Below, one piece after another: positions 22,491 through 33,579 of a stretch of 64,000 bases of DNA. The position numbers were made by a program, and so were the translations under genes. The DNA comes from Nymphaea colorata (lineage: Eukaryota > Streptophyta > Magnoliopsida > Nymphaeales > Nymphaeaceae), in the NCBI RefSeq assembly GCF_008831285.2, contig NC_045140.1:27298131-27362130 (forward strand), written 5' to 3'. Each line of letters starts with the position of its first letter. The stretch's first letter is position 1. A model generated the notes under the pieces. The model saw nothing but the letters and a program-made list of their open reading frames with translations, ran no database searches and was not told where the DNA came from.

Positions 22491-22745
22491 ACAGAGCAGC
22501 ATGAGACATTGGATATATCTGATGTACTGTTACATAAGCTTGTAGTTGAACTTCTCACATTGAACTCAATTCCAGTAAGTAGAAGAACCTAAGATAGCAA
22601 TAAGAAGTTAAAGTTCTTGTTTTTAATGCAGCACTAATGTTGATGGTTGACAACAGAAAGGGGAAGGAAAGGTAATGCACGTATGCTATTTTTTTCATTC
22701 ATGAGGAGCGCCATTTGATCCTTCTTCTTCTATAAAGGTGGCATT

Positions 22746-23118
22746 TCAACAAGGGTAAAAACAGACACACATAGGAGGCCGATCGATGCGCAATGTACAT
22801 ACACCATTCCCCTCGTATTGAGTTGCACACTCTAGTTTGCATTGCAGTGGCACGCAGTTTTTATCGTCCAGCACCTTGCTGCATGGCAGCTTACCCTCGG
22901 CCACCACTCTGGAAAATGCTTCCTGCGTACCTGCGCCCAACCAAGCAATATTTAAGAACAATCCAGCAGCTAAAAGTCGTGATGATGATGATGATGGTAG
23001 GTTTCATGTTGACGACGAGAAGGAGGATGATAATGGCAAAAGCAGCGAGTTAAATAGGCTTACCGAAAGAGAAGATGAGGATGGTTATGAGGACCAACAG
23101 AAACGTCTGGGATTTCAT
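22746..23118 (-). CDS. Defensin-like cysteine-rich secreted peptide (DEFL), copy 1
   Basis: Two-exon gene. Exon 1 (23118-23064) begins ATG and encodes the signal peptide MKSQTFLLVLITILIFSF plus one base. The intron (23063-22931, 133 bp) has a GTAAGC donor and a GGCGCAG acceptor. Exon 2 (22930-22746) completes a 79-residue precursor. The mature peptide has eight cysteines spaced C-x8-C-x4-C-x3-C-x9-C-x9-C-x1-C-x3-C. The Cx3C plus CxC pair is the signature of the cysteine-stabilised alpha-beta fold of plant defensin-like peptides. An unspliced frame gives a longer, misleading ORF starting MFLNIAWLG inside the intron. Such peptides are apoplastic and act as antimicrobials or in reproductive and cell signalling; which applies here is unknown. 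Copy 2 lies at 28058-28433. Confidence 0.78.
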
Positions 23119-23200
23119 GGCTTCTTTCTTTGATGGTTCCCTCCAATTGGACTTGCCCACTAGTTAATTTCTTTGGTGAAAAGGGTTGCTGATAGAATGT

Positions 23201-23210
23201 GTCTATATAG
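23201..23210 (-). promoter_or_regulatory. TATA box of DEFL copy 1
   Basis: Minus-strand CTATATAGAC about 85 bp upstream of the start codon, preserved in copy 2. A CTATAAAA counterpart exists in the pseudogene at 14 kb. Confidence 0.6.
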
Positions 23211-23989
23211 AGATAGATGATGTCGATCCATAAAAGGACTTTCGGGAATGAAATGGAAAAAAAAAAGCCAAAAATGGGAAAAATGAATTTGATTGGTCGT
23301 TTTAAGGTATTATATTAATTTAAAATTTCAAAAACAGAAGAATATTTTTAAAAAATAAAAAAAAAATCTACAAAAAATCCAATTCACATTGATCAATTTT
23401 CTGGCTGGCGATTCAGAGAAAATCAGCTATATAGCTGTAAAATCTAAAAATAAAAGAGGGACAATAACGAACTAGTTGATTCGATTTGAATGGTCTCTTT
23501 TGGGTTCGAAACACGAGGCCAATTTGACGATATTCAAAAATCGGCCAATTTTTTTGCATAGCTTCCTTTTCCTTCATTGGCGCCATAATCATGAGAACCT
23601 CTTTTAATTTAAGTTGAGGAGTAATATATATTTCCTGTATACTTTTCTTTTTTTTTCTCCAAAGTTTAATTTATACCCAATTATATTTTTGCCCATCTGT
23701 GGAGGGACAAACTTTAAGTTTGATACCGTTGTAGTGTAGACATCTCTTCATTCATGGCATTCATTCATTTGGCATTGTTTTGAACTTGCTGAAAAGTGTT
23801 TTGGCTCTCCATCCCATCCCCTCGACTTGCTTTTATATAATAAGATGCTTTTATATAATAAGATGATAGAAAAGAGAGAGGAACCTTGGGTCGTCTTGTG
23901 CCATCATCACCATGTGATGATTGCATTGAAACGTTTGATTAACAATTTCTATACCATTATTGCCTCGTGCAAGTCTTTCTAAGAGATCA

Positions 23990-26190
23990 CTTGGTCGTCT
24001 TCTCACCTAGGTTGTGAGCCATAAAGAGTGCCATTAGGAGGATTGAGAACTCAATAATTTCATTGTGCAACATGCTTATTGAAGACGATTTTTCTTCTAG
24101 AAGCCATTTGGTTATCTCTGGGGCACTAACATTTTTTCTTGGAAATAAGAAATTGTCTTCATCACATCTACATGGCGATGGTCTTTCTAGAGATGAGATC
24201 ATAACAAAGGTAGCCTTTGTAGCAAAACGGATATCTAATAAAAACGCAAGCCTTGGATTTTGGAGCAAGATTGGGTGACAAGAAAGACTCTAAAAAAGGA
24301 TAACATGTACATCCAAACACACAGTGGTATTTTAAATCCGGTTCGGATTTCAATAGCATTTCATAAGGAGACTTCATTTCAAGTTGCGAAGAAGGAAAGT
24401 AATTAATAAGTATGCTGCAGTTTTGAAGGTGTCATACCATAAAAAATCCTTTAGGAAAACATTACATATTATGGTGATACCAGTTTCAACCACATATCGA
24501 TGTTTACGCTCGACAACGTTTTTCTGCTGAGGGGTATGTGGGGATGATATTCTTCTTTTTATTCCATGATCATTAGGAAATTGAGAGAACTCATGGTTCA
24601 TGAATTTGCCCCCACCATCACTCTAAAAAATTTTAATCTCTAACCAATTTGATTTTCAACTATATTTTTTAAGTTTTTGAAACATTGGAAATTGTCTGAC
24701 TTTTTGGTGAGAAGAAAGATGCATGAGAATTTAAAAAAAAAAAAAAATCATCAACAAGCAGTAAGTAATACCAATAACCCTCTTTAGAGACTTGAGGAGC
24801 TGCCCCCATAAATCCGCATACACAATTTAAAGAGGAAAACTAGCAACTTTATTTGAACTTTCAATGAGTAAGCAATGCATTTTTCCAACCACACAACTAA
24901 AATGAAAAAACAGCATATTGAGAATGATTTAACAAAGAAGATGTTTGAACAAAAAATTCAAGATTCTAGAGTTGGGATGCCCAAAGCGACAGTGCCAAAG
25001 CAGTGGCATCTTTATTCTTTACTAAAGTAGACAACGTTTGATATCCTGAAGTCTTGAAGATTCTCCACCTGACTGTTGCACACCTGCCCATTCTCCACTA
25101 TGAGAGGCCAACAAGGAGGGACAGACAAAAAGTCCACGCCTATTCATCTCTGATGAAGTGTGTGTTTGGTCTACATGTCCTTAACTAAGAATTTATGATG
25201 ATCAAATTCAAATAAACATTGATTGTCCCTAGTGAATTTGGCTACGGATAGTAGGTTTTTTGCAATTCTAAGAACATAAAGAACTTGAGGCAAATTAAAT
25301 TTTGTTTCATTGGCAGAGATAGAGGCATTACCAATATTGGAGATAAGAACATTAGATCCATTGGAGATCATCACGTCATTTGTACCCATATAATCCGATT
25401 TCTTATGCAGTCATATGATGGGAAGTGCTTGTGTCTAGGTACCACGCCACATCTGTAGGTTGTTGTTTCAAGGCAATGCCACCAAATAACTTAAGAATAT
25501 CATAACATGGGCGAGTGGTGTGATATTTTATATCCCAAAATTAACACACTACTGGCTGATTTATCGAGTTAGAATCCTTAAACCCACTGTTACCTTGATT
25601 TTGATGATAAGAATTATTTTGTTGATTTCCATTATTTTGAGTAAACTGTTGTCTACCCCTACCACACCCCCTATAGGAACCACTACGCCCATGTCCTCGC
25701 TGGCTAAAGAAGGCCACAGAATTTTCAACTTGTTGGAAGGCATGATCATTCATATTTTAAAGTCTTTTTTCATGATTCAACAAGAGAACTTATATCTCAA
25801 CAAAAGCAGGCAGATTCTTCATGGTGGTAATTGAAGTTATAGAACTTTCATGTAGGTGGATAATTCATTAAGTATGGTGTATAATAGTATCATAGAAACA
25901 ACTTCATTGACAACAGATAAAGCTACCATGGAGAGATCTCCCTTTCGCATGTCTTGAAGATCTCGTTTTAATTGCAAAATTTTTGATTTTGTGCTCTTTT
26001 GACAACAACGTGAAGATTTTCCTTCTCTTGTTTTAAATTCACAAACAAGTAACAGCAGATTAACATGAGGAGACGCTCATTCAAGCATGTTAAGCCGAGG
26101 AACATGAATGTCAATTGCCTGAATTTTCCTCATTCCTATTAATGGCTCCACCTTTTCCTTCAGTTGTTTCCTTTCCGTATTGGAAAGCTA
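23990..26190 (-). mobile_element. Decayed copia element, gag to integrase, minus strand
   Basis: Reading the minus strand from right to left, broken frames show a glycine/arginine-rich gag tail (FFSQRGHGRSGSYRGCGRGR, 25.7 kb), a protease-like YLDTSTSHHMTA (25.4 kb), a pre-integrase LWHCRFGHPN (25.0 kb), integrase core scraps (24.8-24.4 kb) and VFGCTCYPF with SKACVFIRYPF (24.3 kb). Many stops and frameshifts are present. Reverse transcriptase and RNase H are missing, so only the 5' half remains. The gag/protease part is duplicated at 47896-48840. Confidence 0.85.
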
Positions 26191-26195
26191 GCAGA

Positions 26196-27317
26196 AGTTG
26201 TCATGTTATACAAGCTCTTTGCATTCAAAAGCAACTATACAAGACGAGGACATATTGAATGAAACATCTAAAATTTTCTTTTGGAATAATTTTCGAAAGA
26301 TACTCCTATTATGTAATAACCATAAGAGCTGCAACTCCTGAAAGACAAAAACATAAATTTGATTGTTTCCTTGGTAGCTTCTGTAAAGCCCAAACTTCTA
26401 CGTACATCATGAATTGGCAAGTCCTTCTCGGAGTTATAAAACGATCAGGAGTTAAAGAGATTGTTTGGCTAGTAAAGGAGTTGAACCAACCAAGGTAGAT
26501 CTATGTTACAGACTTGACCATTGTCATTCTTCTTCTTCTAAACTGTTTTCCTACTGGTGTTCAAACTCGATCTGAAATTAGAATGGGACACACTCTCTCT
26601 CTTTACTCGTGCTATATAGGGAACCCAATCTGAACTTGGAATTGGGCTCTTTATATCTCGTCATTGGCGGGCTGAGGTAGAAAGACGCTCATCAAAATAT
26701 GAAGATCTCAGATTAGACAGAGATATACATGAGAGACGCATTCCTAATTTACAGTGCAAAAATGTCTTGCCTAAGCGTAGAAGGGAAAGGAGGATTTGAT
26801 CTTAAATCCATGGATCGCTATGAAAATATTATCACGTTAGAAGTCAGGTATCCTAGTACTTTTACCATGCACTAACAAAAATGTATCCTTTTATGAACGT
26901 GCAGAGGCGTGAGGTTATTTGTAAATGAGACCAACATTTTCTTCAATTCAGAGGTTCATGCCAAACCATCTATTGCTAATTTAACCACAGGATCGTAAAC
27001 GACTAAACGTTGTTCTTGGCTCTCTACATTGTTTTTCCCTTCATGGATCTCCAATCTTCAACCTCGTAACTGTGCAACCAATGGATGGAAGATGAACAGA
27101 GAGTTGTGGTTCGCATCCTGCAGAGCATCAGGCCAGGATTTCTCCCCAACCTTCTCTGCATTTCATAAATTCGAGGAAAAATTTTGGGTAAATGTTGGAG
27201 GATGAGCTTCTACCTAGCAATATGACCTATATGGAAAATTAGAAATGTCTGAAGACTCACTTCAAAAGCGGAGTTTCTACAGGGAATTCTCAGGTGGTCG
27301 TGAACGCTGTAAAGAGC
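26196..27317 (-). repeat. Copia upstream block A (probable LTR-derived)
   Basis: Lies immediately upstream, in minus-strand terms, of the decayed gag. It matches 29050-30330 and 48885-50160. In copies B and C the edge next to gag reads GGAGCGCGATAACATAC, which resembles a mutated primer-binding site (reverse of TGGTATCAGAGC). The rest may therefore be an old long LTR or leader. It stops where a MITE-like repeat begins. No coding function is recognised. Confidence 0.5.
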
Positions 27318-27512
27318 ATTTTGAAAATCGGCCAAATTCGGATTTGGATTCAGATATAAATATAAAAATCAGATTTCGATCAAATACAGATCTTAAAATC
27401 AGAATCAGATTCAGATACGACTTTTCTTTGGTCAAATTCGAATATGTGAAAATCTGAACAAACAATATGGTTAAGGGTATATCTTATTTGAATCCGATCT
27501 ACTGACCTCCCT
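27318..27512. repeat. MITE-like repeat, partial
   Basis: Right part of the same GGATTCGGAT-rich element as 21775-22196, ending CTACTGACCTCCCTAC. The left part is replaced by copia block A. Confidence 0.6.
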
Positions 27513-28057
27513 ACTTTGGAGCTCGAGTTTGGTCTTGTGAAACTCAAATGCATTTAAAAAGAACCGTGACATAAACTTTAGAAATCCTAGTTCGATTTCC
27601 TTCTCAAAATTCCAAAACCAGATGAACAATTTCTATAAACCAAGAATATATGTCCACAACCAGATTAATTAGTTTACATGGAGGTTTTGATAGGCTTTTA
27701 TTTATAAGGATCCAAAATGACTGTAATTATATGCACGCCGGACTACATCAAGTCAAGGACTGATCCATCATAAAAATAACCATCTGGATAGCATCTTTAA
27801 CTTCAAATACAGAGCAGCATGAGACATTGGATACATCTGATGTCCTGTTACATAAGCTTGTAGTTAAACTTCTTACATTGAACTCAACTCCAGTAAGTAG
27901 AAGAACCTAAGATGGCAACAAGAAGTTAAAGTTCTTGTTTTTAATGCCGGACTAATGTTGATGGTCGACAACAGAAGGGGGAAGGAAGGGTAATGCACGT
28001 ATTTTTCCATTCATGAGGAGCGCCATTTGATCCTTCGCCTTCTATAAAGGTGGCATT

Positions 28058-28433
28058 TCAACAAGGGTAAGAACAGACACACATAGGAGGCCGATCGATG
28101 CGCACTGTACATACACCATTCCCCTTGTATTGAGTTGCACACTCTAGTTTGCATTGCAGCGGCACGCAGTTTTTATCGTCCAGCACCTTGCCGCATGGCA
28201 GCTTACCCTCGGCCACCACTCTGGAAAATGCTTCCTGCGTACCTGCGCCCAACCAAGCAATATTTAAAAACAATCCAGCAGCTAAAAGTCGTGATGATGA
28301 TGCTGATGATGGTAGGTTTCATGTTGACGACGAGAAGGAGGATGATGTTGGCAAAAGCAGCGAGTTAAATAGGCTTACCGAAAGAGAAGATGAGGATGGT
28401 TATGAGGACCAACAGAAACGTCTGGGATTTCAT
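28058..28433 (-). CDS. Defensin-like cysteine-rich secreted peptide (DEFL), copy 2
   Basis: Same structure as the gene at 22746-23118: exon 1 28433-28379, intron 28378-28243 (136 bp, one extra trinucleotide in a GAT tract), exon 2 28242-28058, 79 residues. Exon 1, and so the signal peptide, is identical. Exon 2 differs from copy 1 by five bases, four of which change amino acids (Ser to Gly, Glu to Lys, Leu to Val, Phe to Ser). All eight cysteines and their spacing are kept, so both copies can form the same disulphide framework with different surface residues. The TATA box is at 28516-28525. Role inferred as for copy 1. Confidence 0.78.
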
Positions 28434-28515
28434 GGCTTCTTTCTTTGATGGTTCCCTCCAATTGGACTTGCCCACTAGTTAATTTCTTTGGTGAAAAGGG
28501 CTGCTGATAGAATGT

Positions 28516-28525
28516 GTCTATATAG
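28516..28525 (-). promoter_or_regulatory. TATA box of DEFL copy 2
   Basis: Minus-strand CTATATAGAC at the same distance from the start codon as in copy 1. Confidence 0.6.
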
Positions 28526-29049
28526 AGATAGATGATGTCGATCCATAAAAGGACTTTCGGGAATGAAATGGAAAAAAAAAAGCCAAAAATGGGAAAAATG
28601 AATTTGATTGGTCGTTTTAAGGTATTATATTAAATTAAAATTTCAAAAACAGAAGAATATTTTTAAAAAATGAAAAAAAAATCTACAAAAAATCCAATTC
28701 ACATTGATCAATTTTCTGGCTGGCGATTCAGAGAAAATCAGCTATATAGATGTAAAATCTCAAAATAAAAGAGGGACAATAACGAAATAGTTGATTCGAT
28801 TTGAATGGTCTCTTTTCGGTTCGAAACACGAGGCCAATTTGACGATATTCAAAAATCGGCCAATTTTTTCGCATCGCTTCCTTTTCCTTTATTGGCGCCA
28901 TTCAAAGTTAAGCCAATGATGAGAACCTCTTTTAATAATATATATTTCCTGCATACTTTTCTTTCTTTTTTTTTTCTCCAAAGTTTAAATTATACCCAAT
29001 AATATTTTTGCCGATCTGTGGTGGGACAAACTTCTAAGTTTGATATCGT

Positions 29050-30330
29050 TGGAGCGTGATAACATACATTGCTCTACTTAATTGGAAGTTATGTGAAGTT
29101 GTCATGTTATACAAGCTCTTTGCATTCAAAAGCAACTATACAAGAGGAGGACATATTGAATGAAACATCCAAAATTTTGGCGATTTTTTGGAATAATTTT
29201 CGAAAGATACTCCTATTATGTAATAACCATAAGAGCCGCAGCTCCTGAAAGACAAAAACATGAATTTGATTATTTCCTTGGTAGCTTCTGTAAAGCCCTA
29301 ACTTCTACTTACATCATGAATTGGCAAGTCCTCCTCGGAGTTATAAAACGATGAGGAGTTAAAAGAGATTGTTTGGCTGGCAAAGGAGTTGAACCAACCA
29401 AGGTAGATCTATCTTCCATTGTCATTCTTTTCTTCTAAAATGTCTTTCTACTGGTGTTCAAACTCAATCTGAAATTAGAATGGGACACTCTCTCTCTTTA
29501 CTCGTGCTAGATAGGGAACCCAATCTGAACTTGGAAATGGGCTCTTTATATCTCGTCATTGGCAGGCTGAGGTAAAAAGACGCTCATCAAAATATGAAGA
29601 TCTCAGGTTAGACAGAGATATACAGGAGAGACGCATTCCTAATTTACATTGCTAAAATGTCTTGCCTAAGCGTAGAAGGGAAAGGAGGATTTGATCTTAA
29701 ATCCATGGATGGTTATGAAAATATTTTCACGTTAGAAGTCAGGTATCCTAGTACTTTTGCCATGCACTAACAAAAATGTATCCTTTTATGAATGCCCAGA
29801 GGCGTGAGGTTATTTGTAAATGAGACCAACATTTTCTTCAATTCAGAGGTTCATGCCAAACCGTCTGCTGCTAATTTAACCACAGGATCGTAAGCGACTA
29901 AACGTTGTTCTTGGCTCTCTCCATTGTTTTTCCCTTCATGGATCTCCAATCTTCAACCTCGTAACTGTGCAACCAATGGATGGAGAGCTGTGGTTGGCAT
30001 CCAGCAAAGAATCAGGCCTGGATTCTCCCCAACCTTCTCTGCATTTCATAAATTCAAGGAAAAATTTTGGGTTAATGTTGGAGGATGAGCTTCTACCTAG
30101 CAATATGACCTATATGGAAATTCAGAAATGCCTGAAGCCTCACTGCAATAGCGGAGTTTCTACAGGGAATTCTCAGGTGGTCTTGAGCGCTGTAAAGAGA
30201 ATGTTCTACTGCTTGATCAGAACTAAACACGAGCAAAGGATTAAACTATGGTGCTTCACTAATGTCTGGCGTAATAGCTGACGTTTAAAGAACGGTAATC
30301 AGTTGTCTTCCAAATAGTGAAGTGGTAGCG
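29050..30330 (-). repeat. Copia upstream block B
   Basis: Second copy of the block at 26196-27317, starting at the primer-site-like GGAGCGTGATAACATAC but without gag beside it. It contains a 104-codon plus-strand frame (29967-30281, with LEDELLPSNMTYMEIQKCL). In block C a shorter version with several substitutions remains, and in block A it is broken. I do not recognise this frame and do not call it a gene. Confidence 0.5.
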
Positions 30331-30619
30331 AGGGGCAAGAACTGCAATGGGACCAGTAAAGGGGCAGAATGGCACCCATGTTTTGGTCTGGTGTAAGCTT
30401 GCCCATATATATGTTGAACATTTTGTTTAGTTCTTTGTTATGCATAGAATTAACTTTAAGGCATTAGATACCATATCTAAGGTGTGGTGTTTGGACTTTT
30501 TAGTAACCTCGCCAGAAAATTTTATTTCCTCCGTAAGCAATAGCCGGGATTGATTGAAATTTCTGAGCACAAACAAGATCTTAATTTTCCTAAACCACAA
30601 AGACTTTGAGGCAGCCCAC
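30331..30619. other. Spacer downstream of the PG1-beta pseudogene
   Basis: Matches 50161-50486 closely, extending the homology between blocks B and C into the PG1-beta pseudogenes. No gene. Confidence 0.6.
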
Positions 30620-31660
30620 TAATCCTGGGAGGCCCATATGAAGTCATTCTGAAATATGAAGTGGCACACCTCGATCTCCCCTAGCTTGTGTCCCAGCGCC
30701 CTGAACGTCGTATGGCCCGCACTCCACTGGTTCGTGTCCAGGTGGCAGATCTCCACCTCCTGATTGGCCTTCTTCCCCTCTACGTCGTACACCTTGACGC
30801 GTGGCACTGCACGACAATAGTAGACCAGGTAAGGAAACAGGCTCTGGCAGAACGACACGGCCTGTTACCCCACCGCTGTTCCTGCCGCCGACCCCGCCCA
30901 CCGCCACATGTCAATATATTCGATTGAAATCGGATATCCATCGATCTGATCCGCTTGATAAAAATTTAATATCCGATTAAGAAATCGGATCAAATTAGGA
31001 TTTAACAAATGACATCCAATCGGATTTGGATTTGAATTCGGATATACATGAATATCGGATCGAAGTCAGATACAAATTCGAATCGGATTCATTTTTAGAC
31101 AAATATCCTCTATCTAATACTTGAAAAATGGCAAAATTCGGTTCATAATTTGGATTCGGATTCGGATATAAATATAAAAGTCGGATTCAGATCAGATTCG
31201 GATCGTAAAATCGGATTTTAGATTCGAATTCGGATATGACTTTGCTTTATTTAAAAAAAATTCAAATCCAAGAATATCCGAAAAAACGGATATAGTTAAA
31301 ATCGATAAGAATCCGATCCATTAAAATCCCCACCGTCCTCCCGCAACGATGTTGGCCGTCGTCGAGACCCGCGCCTTCTCTCCGAGCACCGACGCCGCAA
31401 ACTCTGCCATCTGCCATCCCAGGTCACCCATCGCTTCCTTTCGTCCTTCACCAGCGGCCGCTCACAGTCCGCTAAGGTTCCAGCCATCAAGCCCTGAAAA
31501 ACGGAAAACAAGGGGCGTCATCGGTTGTGATTTTTCCAGAGAGGAATCGTTGTACCCACTGATGCCTACCTGCATACTGCTGGCGTTTAGCATGCAGATA
31601 AGCTCCGGCAATCGGGTGGAGCTGAACAGAAGCTTGTCGGCTATCGTCCTCAGCAAGAAC
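30620..31660 (-). pseudogene. PG1-beta/BURP pseudogene A, 3' part
   Basis: C-terminal part of a PG1-beta gene (minus strand), cut from its 5' part by the copia element at 31661-37326. The BURP exon (30620-30900 and 31331-31490) still shows ICHLDTNQWSAGH and EVCHFIFQNDFIW. The first two of the four CH pairs are damaged (CH to CQ and CH to CR). A 426-bp MITE-like repeat interrupts the exon, and the part beyond is frameshifted. The end of exon 2 (about 31570-31660) is recognisable. Confidence 0.85.
30905..31330. repeat. MITE-like repeat inside a BURP exon
   Basis: Starts ATGTCAATATATTCG, ends CCATTAAAATCC and is full of GGATTCGGAT units. The same exon in pseudogene B (about 50690) lacks it, giving an empty site. 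Flanks CCACCGCCA and CCACCGTCC could be a decayed 9-bp target duplication. Confidence 0.7.
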
Positions 31661-32012
31661 TGTTAACAAAACTGTTAAGGATGAATCTGTTGGAGAGAAA
31701 ATCAGCAATCAAGATATGGAGCTGGTAATAACAGATTGTGATCAAATAAAAAAAGGCAGAAAAATCAGAAGAAAGGGAAAGGCAAAAATTTGGGGATCAA
31801 ATGAAGATTTCATTTAATCTAAGCAAGAACAACCTTGCCTACAATAAGACGTGATTTCTTCCCTATAAAAGGGACTCGACTCTCCCATTGTAATCATCTT
31901 CTTATTGAATGACAAATTGTTCGAGTGCCTTCCGATCGTGGACGTAAGCTCAATCAGAGCTGAACCACGTTACTTGCTGTCTTTCATCCTGCTCTCTTCT
32001 TCTGTTTTCATT
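31661..32012 (+). repeat. 5' LTR of the second copia element
   Basis: Starts TGTTAACA and ends TTTTCATT (or TTTTCA; the last two bases are ambiguous). It contains a TATA box, CTATAAAAG, at about 31863-31871, which would drive the element's transcript. Confidence 0.9.
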
Positions 32013-32022
32013 GTATCAGAGC
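32012..32022 (+). promoter_or_regulatory. Primer-binding site of the second copia element
   Basis: TGTATCAGAGC next to the LTR, one base different from the TGGTATCAGAGC that pairs with initiator tRNA-Met. Confidence 0.75.
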
Positions 32023-32075
32023 AATAGAAGCTGCTGCTGCTGAGATCGTTTGAGTCTTCCACGACAGCACAACTG

Positions 32076-32229
32076 CCTCTTTTGAGAAGAGGCATCAATC
32101 ATACCACGGCAAGCTGCTGCTGTGGAAAGGGCACGACAACCCTCACACAACCGCCCTCTTTTGAGAAGAGGCATCAATCATACCACGGCAAGCTGCTGCT
32201 GTGGAAAGGGCACGGCAACCCTCTCTGCC
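32076..32229 (+). repeat. Tandem repeat, 79-bp period, in copia leader
   Basis: Two near-identical units beginning CCTCTTTTGAGAAGAGGCAT (32076 and 32155). Each contains a CCTCTTTTGAGAAGAGG palindrome. Confidence 0.85.
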
Positions 32230-32436
32230 TAAGACCGTTTGGGTTTTTCCACCGGTATCATTGCTCACGGCGTTTCTGCTGTTTACGGCAGAATCAATCA
32301 TCTCTTGCTGCTGAAACAAAGGGAGAACAAAGACAAAACAGAGGAAGTTCTCCCTCTCTGTTCACGACAGCTTTATGGGGTGTTGTTAAAATCACCCCCT
32401 CTATCGAGCAAGAGTCAAATCGTTTTCTCACCGTGT

Positions 32437-32641
32437 GCAGATTCTTCAAGCGCCTTTGCAATTTTTTTTTTGAAGATTCGTGGAAACAGCGCTTGTAATT
32501 TTAAGCGCCGCTGGTTGTGAAACCGGGTAAAAGAAGAGCAGATTCTTCAAGCGCCTTTGCAATTTTTTTCTGAAGATTCGTGGAAACAGCGCTTGTAATT
32601 TTAAGCGCCGCTGGTTGTGAAACCGGGTAAAAGAAGAGCAG
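32437..32641 (+). repeat. Tandem repeat, 101-bp period, in copia leader
   Basis: Two units beginning GCAGATTCTTCAAGCGCC (32437 and 32538) and differing mainly in a T-run. They lie just upstream of the gag start, so the RNA leader of this element was extended by duplication. Confidence 0.88.
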
Positions 32642-32706
32642 GTCGTTTCTTTCCGCCTCTTTATTTCAGTAAACGGCATTTTCTTCACGACTGAAATTGT
32701 TCTTAA

Positions 32707-33579
32707 ATGGCGACTTCAACACCTGTTTTCCCTTATCCTTATACTGTCAACGTTGCAAATTTCGTTTCTCTTAAGTTACGAGCTGAAAATTTTCTCTTAT
32801 GGAAAACACAAATTTTGGCACTGGTTGAGAGCCAAGATCTTCAAGGGTTTTTGACTGGCGAAGTTACTGCCCCACCAGAATTTATTGATGATTCTTCTTC
32901 TCAGAAAATTCCCAATCTTCATTTTATTGCTTGGAGGAAGACTGATCGTTTAATCAAGGGATGGATAACCAGTACGTTGTCCGAGAGTGCTCTTGGCCTA
33001 GTTGTTGGCCTTGAGACATCCAAGGATATTTGGAGGGTTCTTATGAATACCTTCTCTCGTAAATCGCGTGAGAGAGAATTCCATCTCACGCATTTACTAA
33101 CTTCGCTTAAGAAGAATGATGATTCTGTGGAAGCCTATATAGGAAAATTCAAACGAATATGCGACGATCTTTCAGCTATTGGAAAATCTATTGACGAAGG
33201 GGCTCAAGTTTACTGGCTACTTCAAGGACTTGGAGAAGGATACGAAGCATTTATTGCATCCATGCTTCGACCACCTACTCTTCCTTATGAAGAGGTTGTC
33301 TCTCTTCTTCAAAGTTTTGATTCCCGAATAAAGAGTCCCACTCCTCCTATCATGGCCATGACACATCAACAATCTGGACGTGGTCGCATGCGTGCACGCA
33401 GCTATAGAGGACGTGGCCACTATCAAGGGCGAGGACAGTATCAAAATCGACCACATGACAATTCCAATCTCGCTTCAAATGGTGATGACAAAAATAACAA
33501 AAACCCCGTTGTTTGTCAAATTTGTGGTAAGAAATATCATTCTGCAATCAAGTGTTTTGAAAGATTTAATCATGCCTAA
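32707..33579 (+). CDS. Copia gag protein (290 aa), ends at in-frame TAA
   Basis: Structural gag polyprotein of the second copia element. The N-terminus (VSLKLRAENFLLWKTQILAL) is typical of the Retrofit-like UBN2 gag. The middle is the capsid-like helical part (about residues 40-215), followed by an Arg/Gly-rich linker and a CCHC zinc knuckle (CQIC, H, C) close to the C-terminus. The frame stops at TAA (33577-33579) a few residues after the knuckle. The next codons continue in the same frame straight into the protease, so the stop separates gag from pol precisely. It probably replaced a sense codon (relatives often have Tyr near here). Confidence 0.88.
   Translation: MATSTPVFPYPYTVNVANFVSLKLRAENFLLWKTQILALVESQDLQGFLTGEVTAPPEFIDDSSSQKIPNLHFIAWRKTDRLIKGWITSTLSESALGLVVGLETSKDIWRVLMNTFSRKSREREFHLTHLLTSLKKNDDSVEAYIGKFKRICDDLSAIGKSIDEGAQVYWLLQGLGEGYEAFIASMLRPPTLPYEEVVSLLQSFDSRIKSPTPPIMAMTHQQSGRGRMRARSYRGRGHYQGRGQYQNRPHDNSNLASNGDDKNNKNPVVCQICGKKYHSAIKCFERFNHA

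Larger units (their letters stand above)
21985..23740. repeat. DEFL gene duplication, copy 1
   Basis: Nearly identical to 27315-29050 through promoter, gene and 3' region, with small indels. The match ends at GGGACAAACTT..AAGTTTGATA.CGTTG; to the right, copy 1 runs into decayed copia sequence. Confidence 0.9.
27315..29050. repeat. DEFL gene duplication, copy 2
   Basis: Second copy of 21985-23740. Both edges abut the copia-derived blocks (A on the left, B on the right), which places these repeats at the duplication breakpoints. Confidence 0.9.

Noticed and set aside
22793..23133. Plus-strand frames across the DEFL genes (also 28135-28448)
   Set aside because: Antisense to the spliced DEFL genes; the Asp-rich stretch comes from a GAT repeat in the intron.
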